This document shows, one piece after another, positions 21,664 to 28,767 of a stretch of DNA of 33,521 nucleotides (the stretch's first letter is position 1; every line of letters begins with the position of its first letter). The DNA is taken from the NCBI GenBank assembly GCA_034437795.1, contig DAOTTI010000244.1, positions 1 to 33,521 on the forward strand, written 5' to 3'. Made by a program: the position numbers and the translations under genes. The stretch comes from DAOTTI01 sp034437795. Its GTDB lineage: Bacteria; Chloroflexota; UBA11872; UBA12225. The notes under the pieces are model-generated. The model saw only the letters and a list, made by a program, of their open reading frames with translations. It was not told where the DNA came from and made no database searches.

Positions 21664-22455
21664 ATGACCCAGACCGACTTCTCAGACCGCCTCGGCCCGC
21701 CCCTCAGCTCCCCAGCCCCTCAGCTCTCCGACGCCGAGCGCCACGAGATCATCGAGCTCTACCGCGGCCTGCGCGTCACCGACGTCTGCGACGGCATGGA
21801 CCGCTGCGCCCTCCAGGACGTCGGCCTCCTGGATTGGGAGATCCGCCCCCTCTGGCGGGACACCGACACCTTCCGCCACCGCATCTACGGCTTCGCCCAT
21901 ACCGTCCGCTTCGTCCCCACCAGGCGCCGCATGCCCACCGGCGCCCCCGAGGAGATCGACGCCGCCATCAGCCACTGGTATCGTACCTACGCCCGCGGCC
22001 CCATCAACGACCAGATCCGCCCCGGTGACGTCATCGTCATCGACGCGCAGGGCATCCCCGACACCGGCTTCATCGGCTCCAACAACGCCCTCGGCTGGAT
22101 CACCCGCGGTGCCGTCGGGGTCGTCACCAACGGCGGCGCCCGCGACACCGATGAGCTGATCAAGGAGCGCGTCCCCGTCTACTGCAAGAAGATCTCCCGC
22201 GGCATCCGCCCCGGCCGCCTGGAGCTAGACGCCACCAACGTTCCAGTCACCGTCGGCGGCGTCTACATCCGCCCCGGCGACCTCATCGTCGCCGACGGGG
22301 ACGGCGCCATCTGCGTCCCCATCGAGCGCGCCCGTGACGTCGCCCACTGGGCCTGGAAGGTCGCCAATGGCGACAAGCGCGGGCGCCGGCGCCTCTACGA
22401 AGCCGCCGGCCTCCCGCTGGACGATACCGTCGAGGTGCGGGAAACGGGGGCCTGA
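21664..22455 (+). CDS. RraA-like family protein (aldolase/regulator fold)
   Basis: A 263-residue protein of the RraA / 4-hydroxy-4-methyl-2-oxoglutarate aldolase fold. Visible blocks are LRVTDVCDGMDRCALQDVGL, the glycine-rich IRPGDVIVIDAQGIPDTGFI, GSNNALGWITRGAVGVVTNGGARDTDEL, VPVYCKKISRGIRPGR and VYIRPGDLIVADGDGAICVP. The last two motifs hold the D-G-D loop used for metal-assisted binding in the aldolases. G-x-x-R-D is represented by GGARDTDEL, as in catalytic members. Substrate and direction are unknown: a pyruvate-type aldolase or decarboxylase is the best guess, the RNase E inhibitor role the less likely. GAGTGAGGAG lies about seven bases before the ATG. The next gene is an orphan sugar-binding protein, which suggests a catabolic link. 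Confidence 0.9.
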   Translation: MTQTDFSDRLGPPLSSPAPQLSDAERHEIIELYRGLRVTDVCDGMDRCALQDVGLLDWEIRPLWRDTDTFRHRIYGFAHTVRFVPTRRRMPTGAPEEIDAAISHWYRTYARGPINDQIRPGDVIVIDAQGIPDTGFIGSNNALGWITRGAVGVVTNGGARDTDELIKERVPVYCKKISRGIRPGRLELDATNVPVTVGGVYIRPGDLIVADGDGAICVPIERARDVAHWAWKVANGDKRGRRRLYEAAGLPLDDTVEVRETGA

Positions 22456-22850
22456 GACTGTCCGGCTCCACTCTGGCGTAGCAAAGCACACCGGCGGAGC
22501 AACGGAGGCTCGGGAAGCCCTTTAAGATTTGGGAAACGAAGCCTACAGGAGAGGGAGGTTCAGCGGCCACCGGCCCCGTGGGCCAACGTCGGTCCTCGCG
22601 TGGAGCGACGCTCCGGCCGCGCGCAGAGCGGAGGTTGATCTTCCACGGGGCGCGGCCCAAGTGGAACGAAGCTCCAGCCTCGCAAAGAGCGGGGGCGAGG
22701 CGGGCTCACTCGCGGAGGGCGCTTCAGCGTTCTTGGTACCTGTAGCCTGGCGCCTCCATGCTCTGGGGCCAACGTCTTTCGCAGACGCCCGGAACCGGCA
22801 TCTGCGAGGGACTTCCCACCAGGGCATTGGCCCAGGCGGGCTCCGAAACT
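22456..22850 (+). other. Structured 400-base gap before the sugar-binding protein gene, unknown element
   Basis: No reading frame is supported. Two diverged copies of a 40-base element lie near 22609-22648 (starts GTGGAGCGACGCTCC) and 22661-22700 (starts GTGGAACGAAGCTCC). GGGCCAACGTC is repeated at about 22580 and 22766. Hairpins include GGCCC-CGT-GGGCC, GGAGC-GAC-GCTCC and CCTCGC...GCGAGG. The strongest is TCGCAGA (22779-22785) / TCTGCGA (22801-22807), with an inner GCC/GGC pair. The purine richness and internal repeats differ from other gaps. It could be a leader RNA, a small RNA or a repeat relic. Confidence 0.4.
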
Positions 22851-22863
22851 TGGGAGGACTGCC

Positions 22864-24204
22864 ATGATCATCACGCGACGGACCATCCTGCTCGGCGGCG
22901 CCGGCCTCGCCGCCGTCGCCGCCTGTGCGCCGGGCGCATCCCAGTCCCCGCCGGGCGCCGCCGGTGGCGCCTCGGCAGCGAAGACGCCCGCCACCATCAC
23001 CTGGCTGGCCTGGGCCGGCGCCGGCCCCGAGACCGAGCAGTACCAGCTCAACGCCGACGAGTTCATGAAGCAGAACCCCCACCTCAAGGTGGACTGGGTC
23101 AACGGGGGCACCGTCGACGGCAATCTCGAGAAGTTCCTCACCATGGCCGCCGGCGGCACCCCGCCCAACGTCGTCCAGGTCCACTACTCCAACTGCGTCG
23201 ACCTCGCCTCCCGCGGCACCCTGGCCGCCCTCGATAGCTACATGGCCCGCGACCGCGTGCGCAAGGAAGAGTTCGTCCCCGGCCTGATCGATGAGTTCGC
23301 CTGGAAGAAAACCCAGTACGGCTTGCCCAAGGACAACGCCCTGCGCGTCATGTTCTATAACCTAGACCTGTTCGATAAGGCCGGCGTCCGGTACCCCGCC
23401 GACACCTGGACCTGGGACGACTTCCTGGATGCGGCCCGCAAGCTCACCAACCGCGCGCCGGTCAGCGGCCCGCCCACCTTCGGCGTGGCCGACTTCTTCC
23501 TGACCATCAACGACTCGCCGAGCTACTCCATTACCCGCAGCTTCGGCGGCGAGTGGTTCAACGACGCCTGGACCGCCTCCGTCATCGATTCGCCCGCCAC
23601 CGTGGAGGCCATCCAGTTCACCGCCGACTGGCGCAACCGGTATAAGATCTCCCCCGCGCCGGGCGAGATCCAGGGCGGCGGCGACGCCTTCCGCCGCGGC
23701 CTCGTCGCCATGGGCATCGCCTTCGCTCAGCAGGTCTTCTTCCTCAAGGAAGAGAAGGTCGCCTTCCGCTATGACGTCGTCCCGCTCCCCCGCGGCCGCG
23801 CCGGTGCCTTCCCCTGCGTCACCGGCAGCGGCCAGTCCATGGCCAAAGGCGCCACCGCCCCCGACGCGAGCTGGCTCTTCCTGAAATACCTCACCGGCCC
23901 CGAGGCCCAGAGGCGCATCACCTCGCTCAAGCGCTGGGGCTCCTCCCGCGTCGACACCCTGGAGGCCATCCTCCCTACCGACGGCATCCCCAGGAACTTC
24001 AAGGCCGCCTTCATCGAGCCCCTCCAGGGTAAAGGCCGAGACAAGCCCGTCGCCATCCCCACCCCGCCCCGCGCCAAGGACCTGGAGGCCATCTACCGCA
24101 AGGAGTTCGCTCCCGTCCAGAACGGCGAAAAGACCGCGCGGGACGCCGCCACGGCCACCAAACCCCTGCTCGATGAAGTCATGAGAGCCGCCGGCGGCCG
24201 CTAA
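22864..24204 (+). CDS. ABC transporter solute-binding lipoprotein, sugar type
   Basis: A 446-residue extracellular solute-binding protein family 1 member. The N-terminus MIITRRTILLGGAGLAAVAA followed by Cys combines a twin-arginine-like RR with a lipobox (VAAC), so it is probably a Tat-exported lipoprotein anchored at the membrane outer face. The mature part shows ITWLAWAGAGPETEQYQLNA, WVNGGTVDGNLEKFLTMAAG, the hinge strands GLPKDNALRVMFYNLDLFDK and DTWTWDDFLDAARKLTN, and FPCVTGSGQSMAKGATAPDA with SWLFLKYLTGPEAQRR. This is the usual plan for carbohydrate or oligosaccharide uptake. GGGAGGA lies seven bases before the ATG. No permease or ATPase genes follow, so the protein is an orphan in this window; its partners must be elsewhere. 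Confidence 0.93.
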   Translation: MIITRRTILLGGAGLAAVAACAPGASQSPPGAAGGASAAKTPATITWLAWAGAGPETEQYQLNADEFMKQNPHLKVDWVNGGTVDGNLEKFLTMAAGGTPPNVVQVHYSNCVDLASRGTLAALDSYMARDRVRKEEFVPGLIDEFAWKKTQYGLPKDNALRVMFYNLDLFDKAGVRYPADTWTWDDFLDAARKLTNRAPVSGPPTFGVADFFLTINDSPSYSITRSFGGEWFNDAWTASVIDSPATVEAIQFTADWRNRYKISPAPGEIQGGGDAFRRGLVAMGIAFAQQVFFLKEEKVAFRYDVVPLPRGRAGAFPCVTGSGQSMAKGATAPDASWLFLKYLTGPEAQRRITSLKRWGSSRVDTLEAILPTDGIPRNFKAAFIEPLQGKGRDKPVAIPTPPRAKDLEAIYRKEFAPVQNGEKTARDAATATKPLLDEVMRAAGGR

Positions 24205-24239
24205 CCTTCCTCATGGGAGACCACCCTATCCCCTCTTCG

Positions 24240-24360
24240 CCTGGGGAGCGGCCTGCCCCCTCTCCCAGAGGGAGAGGGCAGGGTGAGCGCGCGTCGCGCC
24301 AACGGTTCCCTCTCCCAAGGGAGAGCCGGAGCCCGCGGAGCGGGCGGCGGTGAGGGCGCC
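24240..24360. repeat. Family B palindromes after the sugar-binding protein gene
   Basis: CCCTCTCCC-AGA-GGGAGAGGG near 24258-24278 and TTCCCTCTCCCAAGGGAGAG near 24306. The latter continues with GCCCGCGGAGCGGGCGGCGG, a second hairpin GCCCGC/GCGGGC also present in the copy near 25429. The gap 24205-24477 holds nothing else. Confidence 0.7.
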
Positions 24361-24477
24361 ACTCAGCGCCTCATGACCGGCCACTGATAGAGGATCCGGG
24401 CTGCGGTGACGACCCCACTCGCGGCAGATCTGGGCTAGCCTGCCCACTATCCCGCCCTGTTCCCAACCGCGCGGCGA

Positions 24478-24804
24478 TTACGCCACCGGCGGGCTCTCCC
24501 AGTCCATCACCGCCACCTCCGCCGCGGGGATCTTCAGCACCACCCGCTCCGGCGCGCTCGTGTCGTCAATCCCCTGCACCATATCCAGCGGCACGTACAG
24601 ATCGCGCCGCATCACCCGGTCCAGCAGGAAGTGCCCTTCCGCTACCGCCTTGACCAGCCCCACGCTCTCGCCGTCGACGCCCACCACCTCCATCCCCGGC
24701 GTCACCCGCAGGTGCACCGGTACCTCGCTCCCCTCCTGCCCTGCGCCGTACGCTGCGCCGGTGTCCAGAGCCTCGGCCTCCCGGTTGCGCTGCTCGTCGT
24801 CCAT
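24478..24804 (-). CDS. DUF2171/PRC-barrel-like small protein
   Basis: A 108-residue protein. About 35 N-terminal residues are acidic and polar (MDDEQRNREAEALDTGAAYG). The core, LRVTPGMEVVGVDGESVGLV, then GHFLLDRVMRRDLYVPLDMV and ERVVLKIPAAEVAVMDWE, matches the DUF2171 / PRC-barrel-like plan: pGM-V-x-D-G-x-x-x-G-x-V, then a R-x-D-L-Y-V-P strand and a final V-x-L-x-V. Members are small beta-barrel proteins, often linked to stress or membrane functions, but no role is proven. The ATG at 24804 is preceded by GGGAGG at eight bases. A longer frame beginning at 24942 would contain repeat-derived sequence and is rejected. It is convergent with the sugar-binding protein gene. Confidence 0.85.
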   Translation of the reverse strand: MDDEQRNREAEALDTGAAYGAGQEGSEVPVHLRVTPGMEVVGVDGESVGLVKAVAEGHFLLDRVMRRDLYVPLDMVQGIDDTSAPERVVLKIPAAEVAVMDWESPPVA

Positions 24805-24894
24805 CGTGCGCGCCTCCCAATTGCCGTCGCTGCACGTCGCATGCCAGCTTCTCGTCCTGTGATGCCAGTTCCTCGCCCTGCGCCCCAGGTGGGT

Positions 24895-25040
24895 GCGACC
24901 AGTTCCCTCTCCCTGCGGAGCGCCATCAGTCCCCTCTGCCACAGGGAGAGGGTTAGGGTGAGGGCTCCTTTTTCAGGCCGGTAACCTGTCCCCTCTCCCT
25001 CCGTGAGCGGTCCAGGATGAAGGCTCACCCATCCTGGATC
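24895..25040. repeat. Family B repeats and a hairpin before the 25114 gene
   Basis: Degenerate family B units at about 24900-24965, with a CTCCTTTTT run at 24964-24973. A further unit CCCCTCTCCCTCCGTGAGCGG is followed by the hairpin CCAGGATG (25012-25019) / CATCCTGG (25030-25037). The gap 24805-25113 has no gene. TAGTACAGTG near 25066 could hold a -10 box for the gene at 25114. Confidence 0.5.
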
Positions 25041-25113
25041 ACTGGTCCCATCACTCTCCAAGTAGTACAGTGAAGCTGGCGAAGCTGCTACAGCCCTCGG
25101 ATGAGACACTACC

Positions 25114-25341
25114 ATGTGGCGCTTCTTGCTGCGAGAACTCCCTCGCGCCTTCATGCGGCTGGCCGCCGCCTTCGGGATCTATGCCCTAGTGAGCCGCCTC
25201 CCCTGGCCACCCGAGCTGGCGCACTGGATTGGCGTCGGCGCGGCCGGCGCCCTGGCCGCCGCCGTCCTCGTCATCTGCGGCAAGCTCCTCTACGATACCC
25301 TCTTCTACGACCACTACTGGCGCCAGATGGATAGCCGGTAA
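25114..25341 (+). CDS. Small two-span membrane protein of unknown function
   Basis: A 75-residue protein: MWRFLLRELPRAFMRLAAAF, then GIYALVSRLPWPPELAHWIG, VGAAGALAAAVLVICGKLLY and DTLFYDHYWRQMDSR. Two hydrophobic stretches, about residues 13-27 and 38-58, suggest one or two membrane spans with a basic N-terminus inside. Codon third positions are GC-rich as in real genes here, and the C-terminus is rich in aromatic residues rather than repeat-like. CTCGGATGAG lies about ten bases before the ATG as a weak ribosome binding site. I recognise no family. It stands alone between repeat-rich gaps. Confidence 0.6.
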   Translation: MWRFLLRELPRAFMRLAAAFGIYALVSRLPWPPELAHWIGVGAAGALAAAVLVICGKLLYDTLFYDHYWRQMDSR

Positions 25342-25404
25342 CCGCTCACGGCCAGAGTGCAGCTAACCACCGGCTCCAACCACTTACTCCCGCGGGAGGC
25401 AACA

Positions 25405-25465
25405 TTACGTTCCCTCTCCCTCTGGGAGAGCGGGAGCCCGCGCAGCGGGCGGCGGTGAAGGCTCA
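25405..25465. repeat. Family B palindrome with inner GC hairpin
   Basis: TTCCCTCTCCCTCTGGGAGAG followed by GGGAGCCCGCGCAGCGGGC and GGCGGTGAAGGCTC. It is almost the same composite as the one near 24306-24360. Confidence 0.65.
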
Positions 25466-25708
25466 GCCATCCGGGAACACTGGTTGCGCCCGTAACGACC
25501 TACGGCACGGCACGTCACGGTGCGGCTGACCGCTCACGGCGCAGGCAACCGGCCACGAGACAGGGAACCAGACCCCGTGCCGCGAACCGCACATGGCCAC
25601 GGGGCAGCAGTCTCGTCACGGGGCAGGGAAGCGGACCCCGTGCTGCTAACCCCTCTCAGTGCCAATAGCCTGACGATGCCATCCCCACCATCTCGGTCTC
25701 CTACCCTC

Positions 25709-25821
25709 AGGCGCATAGCCCGGCGTGCGCAACCGTCCCGGACGCCAGCGAGCCGTTCCCTTCCTGGGAGCGGGTGGGAATCGAGGCGCATAGCCCGGCG
25801 TGCACAACCGTCCCAGACGCC
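25709..25821. repeat. 38-base direct repeats and nearby CCCCGTG palindromes
   Basis: A 38-base unit starting AGGCGCATAGCCCGGCGTGC occurs at 25709-25746 and again at 25784-25821 with two differences. Just upstream (25565-25655) GACCCCGTGC(C/T)GC occurs twice, and CACGGGGCAG twice in the opposite sense. No gene is supported in 25342-26145. Confidence 0.7.
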
Positions 25822-25882
25822 GCCAGCTCACGGCCGGCACCCCCGTGCCGACACGAAGCAGGAGCGGCGCGGCCCCCGTGGA

Positions 25883-26095
25883 TCACGTCCTCTCCCCGTG
25901 GCCCTCGTTCCCCCTCTCCGTGTCGGAGAGGGGGCTAGGGGGTGAGGTCTGCTTCTCCCTCCCAGTGTGGCGCGGCCCCGGCCGAAGGGGGTGACGTCCC
26001 TCGTCCCTCCCGGCCCTGCCAAGCCGTGCTGGCGGTGGGCTCATTCTCCCCCTCGCCCGCGTGCGGGAGAGGGGCCGGGGGTGAGGGCTCCGTCT
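25883..26095. repeat. Family A repeat copy plus short variant
   Basis: The clearest copy. CCGTGGCCCTCGTTCCCC is followed by the perfect hairpin CCCCTCTCCG (25911-25920), TGT and CGGAGAGGGG (25924-25933). Then come GCTAGGGGGTGAGG, a spacer, GGCGCGGCCCCGGCCGAAGG and GGGTGACG. A short variant with CCCGCGTGCGGGAGAGGGGC and GGGGGTGAGGGC follows at about 26048-26090. Confidence 0.8.
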
Positions 26096-26145
26096 CTCCC
26101 CTCATCCCCGCGTCCCCGTCCCCGAGGAGCGCGCCACGCGGAGAA

Positions 26146-26892
26146 CTACTCGGGGAACAGGCGCGACAGCACCACCGGCAGCTCGCTCAGGCGCTCGACC
26201 CGCGCGTCCGGCCGGATCCCTTCCACCGCCACCCGCCGCGGGTGCGCCTTCAGGATCCCCTTCATACCTGCCCGCTGCGCTCCCAGCACGTCATCGATGA
26301 TCCGGTCGCCAACATGCGCCGCCTCCTCCGGCCGGATATCGCCCAGGCGCCGCAGCGTCTCCCAGAAGATGCTCGGGTGCGGCTTGGTGTGCGGCTGCTC
26401 CGACGAGTAGGTCAGCGCGTCGAAGAACTCGTCCAACCCGGACCGGCGCAGGTCGCGCGTGTGCAGTTCGCCCGGCCACACGGTGTTGGAGATGAGCCCC
26501 AGCTTGAGGCCCCGGCCCTTGAGCGCCGCCAGCGTCTCCAGGCTGTCATCGTACACGGAGACGAGATCGACCGTCGCGGCATGGAAGTGCTCGGCCAGCT
26601 CAACGAAGTCGTCCGGATTGGGGTCGTCGAACCCCAGCCGTCGTAGGCCCGTGGTGAAGATCTCGTGCAGGCGGGCGCTCTGCTGCGTCTGCTCGGCGCG
26701 CCGCCACCGCTCCTGGCTCACCTCCATCATCGCGCCGGTAAAGTCATCCGCCGTGCCCCGAAACCGGCCGGTGGCCACCAGGTGCGCGTGCACGCCCCGC
26801 CAGGCGGCGGCCTCCAGGTCCTCCCAGGCCACGTTCTCATACTCGACCAGCGTTCCCCCCAGGTCGAATGTCACCGCTTTCAGCCGTGCCAT
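26146..26892 (-). CDS. HAD-superfamily hydrolase (subfamily IA type)
   Basis: A 248-residue protein. Motif I AVTFDLGGTLVEYENVAWED is again D-x-G-x-T with Gly in the +2 position. Motif II is LGLISNTVWPG, motif III HTKPHPSIFWETLRRLG, and motif IV AAHVGDRIIDDVLGAQRAGM. A helical cap of about 75 residues lies between motifs I and II. The C-terminal part PDARVERLSELPVVLSRLF matches the usual closing helix of phosphoglycolate phosphatase-like proteins. The substrate is unknown. It differs from the HAD protein at 15078 beyond the motifs, so the two are not recent duplicates. A TACGAT box seven bases before the ATG suggests a leaderless transcript. Confidence 0.92.
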   Translation of the reverse strand: MARLKAVTFDLGGTLVEYENVAWEDLEAAAWRGVHAHLVATGRFRGTADDFTGAMMEVSQERWRRAEQTQQSARLHEIFTTGLRRLGFDDPNPDDFVELAEHFHAATVDLVSVYDDSLETLAALKGRGLKLGLISNTVWPGELHTRDLRRSGLDEFFDALTYSSEQPHTKPHPSIFWETLRRLGDIRPEEAAHVGDRIIDDVLGAQRAGMKGILKAHPRRVAVEGIRPDARVERLSELPVVLSRLFPE

Positions 26893-26899
26893 GACCCGA

Positions 26900-26905
26900 A
26901 TCGTA
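26900..26905 (-). promoter_or_regulatory. -10-like box before the HAD hydrolase gene
   Basis: TACGAT on the minus strand, seven bases before the ATG at 26892. No clear -35 was found. Confidence 0.35.
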
Positions 26906-27063
26906 GCCTTGCCCTATTCCCCCGACGGCATCCCCGCCACTCGGCAGTGCATGACCCGCAACCTCCCCGAGTGTCACCACTCCCTCCCGACGACGCACCA
27001 TCGACCTCCCTCCCCTCCACTCGTCCCACCTCCAGCCGCCTCCCCGCACAGGCGGCATGCTCG

Positions 27064-27126
27064 CCACTCGCTCCTCGGCCCTCGCTACTCGCTCCTCGGC
27101 CCTCGCTACTCGCTCCTCGCTACTCC
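27064..27126 (-). repeat. 21-base tandem repeat with the GAGTAGCGAGGAGCGAG motif after the carboxypeptidase stop
   Basis: Two exact 21-base units at 27066-27086 and 27087-27107 and a partial third to 27119. On the minus strand this reads GGGAGTAGCGAGGAGCGAG, then GCGAGGGCCGAGGAGCGAG and so on, beginning four bases after the TAG stop of the gene ending at 27130. The rest of 26893-27063 holds C-rich DNA without features. Confidence 0.8.
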
Positions 27127-27129
27127 CGC

Positions 27130-28767
27130 CTATTGCAGCCGGGTAAAGCCGAAGTCGAGTAGCTGCGTGCAGTCCGAGAAGTGGCGCCGGCTGTTCAGCG
27201 TGACGCACACCAGCGTGCGCCCGTCTCGCTCGGCGGCGCCCACCAGCGTGTAGCCGGCGTCTTCGGTGTACCCCGGCTTGATGCCGACGGCGCCGCGGTA
27301 TGTCCACAGCAGGCTGTTCAGGTTGCCGGGGTTGAACCAGCCGTGCTCGCGCCCCGGCTCCTTGCTCGGTGGAATGACGATCTCCTTGGCCCCGAAGATC
27401 TGGCGTAGCTCCGGCTTGCCGAGCGCATACGCGCCCATCACCGCCAGGTCGTACGCCGTCGAATACTGGTTCGGGTCGTCCAGCCCCGACGGATTGGCAA
27501 AGCGGGTGTCGCTCAGCCCCAGCGCCACCGCCTTCTCGTTCATCCAGGTGATGAACTGCGCCCGGCCGGCGGCCGCCCCCCCGCCCACGCCGTAGGCGAT
27601 TGCCTCCGCGGCATCGTTGCCCGAATCCAGAAACAGGCCGTAGAGCAGCTCCTGGAGCGTCAGCTTCTCCCCTGCCTTCAGGCCCATGTGGTTCGGCTCC
27701 ACCTCCGTCGCCGCCTCCGGGACCGTAATCACCTTGTCCAGCGGGCTGCGCTCCACGGCCACGATCCCGGTCATGATCTTGGCCGTGCTGGCCATGCGCT
27801 GGCGCTTGCGCGCCTGCTTGGCGTAGAGCACCTCCCCGCCGGTCACGTCCACAACGATCGCCGAATCGCCGGAGAGGTTCGGCACACCGGCTGAGGCCGC
27901 CCCGGCCACCAGGGCCGGATCGGCCTCGAACCTGGCGAACGAAAAGCTCGGCGGCGCCGGCTGCCCGCCCGCCGGGGCCGGCCGGACGCTTGCCGGCACG
28001 GTGCTCTGGGCCTCCCCCGCTGCCACGGGCGGCTTCACCCCCCACGACGGCCAGGCGGCCGCCCGCGCCCCCAGCCCCACCAGCAGTATCACCAGCGCCG
28101 TGATGATCACCTCGACGCGCCGCGACCTCCGGCGCCTCCTTGCCCGCCCGACCGGCCGGAGCGGCACCCCGCGCGCCTCGCCGAAGGACGCGCCCGTTCT
28201 CGCTGCTCCCCTTCTCGCTGCCCTTAACGCCACCGGCGCCAGCGTACCGTCGTGCGCTGCGACGCCCCTGAATTGCCCATCGCCGGACGGGCCGGCTACC
28301 GGCGTCGCCCGCGCCTGCCCTCGGGGAGCGCCTCGTGCAACGACACCTCTCAGTGATCTACCGCCAGGTAGACGGACAGCCGGGGCTGCCGGCGCCTCAG
28401 GCGTGGCGTGTGCAGTGATCGCCGCCGGTGGTCTTTCACCGGGCGGGCGGGCTACCGTGGCTGCCTGAGCTACCGCAGCATCGCCCGGCAGTCGGATGGC
28501 GTTGCGCCCCCAGAGGCGCAGAGGCGGCTCGCCCAGCGCGCGGCTGCGCGCCGACGTGCGGAGCGCGCCTCCAGCCGCCGCATCATCCGGTGAGCGGCCC
28601 GGCTGATCCGGCGCCGCCTGGGCTAGCGGGGGACTGGGTGCGGCCGTGGCGCGGGGGCGCACCGTCTCATGGGACGAGCGTGGCGCAGCGGCGCGCCTTT
28701 CCGGAGCGGACGAAGTCTCGGGCGCCGGCGGCGTAGCCCGCCTCGGCCAGCGCGCCTCAACAGCCAT
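27130..28767 (-). CDS. D-alanyl-D-alanine carboxypeptidase (peptidase S11)
   Basis: A 545-residue membrane-anchored penicillin-binding-type enzyme that trims peptidoglycan stem peptides. Residues 1-215 are Pro/Ala/Arg-rich and likely disordered in the cytoplasm. One membrane span follows (VEVIITALVILLVGLGARAA), preceded by RRRRSRR. The S11 domain then begins near residue 285 (SGDSAIVVDVTGGEVLYAKQ). The active-site triad blocks are S327-T-A-K330 (ASTAKIMTG), S382-G-N384 (LDSGNDAAEAI) and K497-P-G499 (IKPGYTEDAGYTLVG). The third motif is usually KTG; here Thr is Pro. The end, KTLVCVTLN-like RTLVCVTLNSRRHFSDCTQL, is normal. The long N-terminal region is unusual; an internal start nearer the membrane span is possible, but its codon use looks coding. 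Confidence 0.92.
   Translation of the reverse strand: MAVEARWPRRATPPAPETSSAPERRAAAPRSSHETVRPRATAAPSPPLAQAAPDQPGRSPDDAAAGGALRTSARSRALGEPPLRLWGRNAIRLPGDAAVAQAATVARPPGERPPAAITAHATPEAPAAPAVRLPGGRSLRGVVARGAPRGQARATPVAGPSGDGQFRGVAAHDGTLAPVALRAARRGAARTGASFGEARGVPLRPVGRARRRRRSRRVEVIITALVILLVGLGARAAAWPSWGVKPPVAAGEAQSTVPASVRPAPAGGQPAPPSFSFARFEADPALVAGAASAGVPNLSGDSAIVVDVTGGEVLYAKQARKRQRMASTAKIMTGIVAVERSPLDKVITVPEAATEVEPNHMGLKAGEKLTLQELLYGLFLDSGNDAAEAIAYGVGGGAAAGRAQFITWMNEKAVALGLSDTRFANPSGLDDPNQYSTAYDLAVMGAYALGKPELRQIFGAKEIVIPPSKEPGREHGWFNPGNLNSLLWTYRGAVGIKPGYTEDAGYTLVGAAERDGRTLVCVTLNSRRHFSDCTQLLDFGFTRLQ

Noticed and set aside
22729..22750. T-box riboswitch, because of TTCTTGGTACCTG
   Set aside because: Only TGGTACC matches the T-box core; the following CGCG, the antiterminator and a stem I specifier loop are not seen, and the downstream gene is a sugar-binding protein.
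24805..24942. Longer start for the DUF2171-like gene
   Set aside because: The added residues are translated from repeat-associated DNA, and a good ribosome binding site lies directly before the ATG at 24804.
25709..25821. Attachment sites of an integrated element
   Set aside because: The 38-base repeats are only 75 bases apart, enclose no integrase or cargo and are not next to a tRNA gene.
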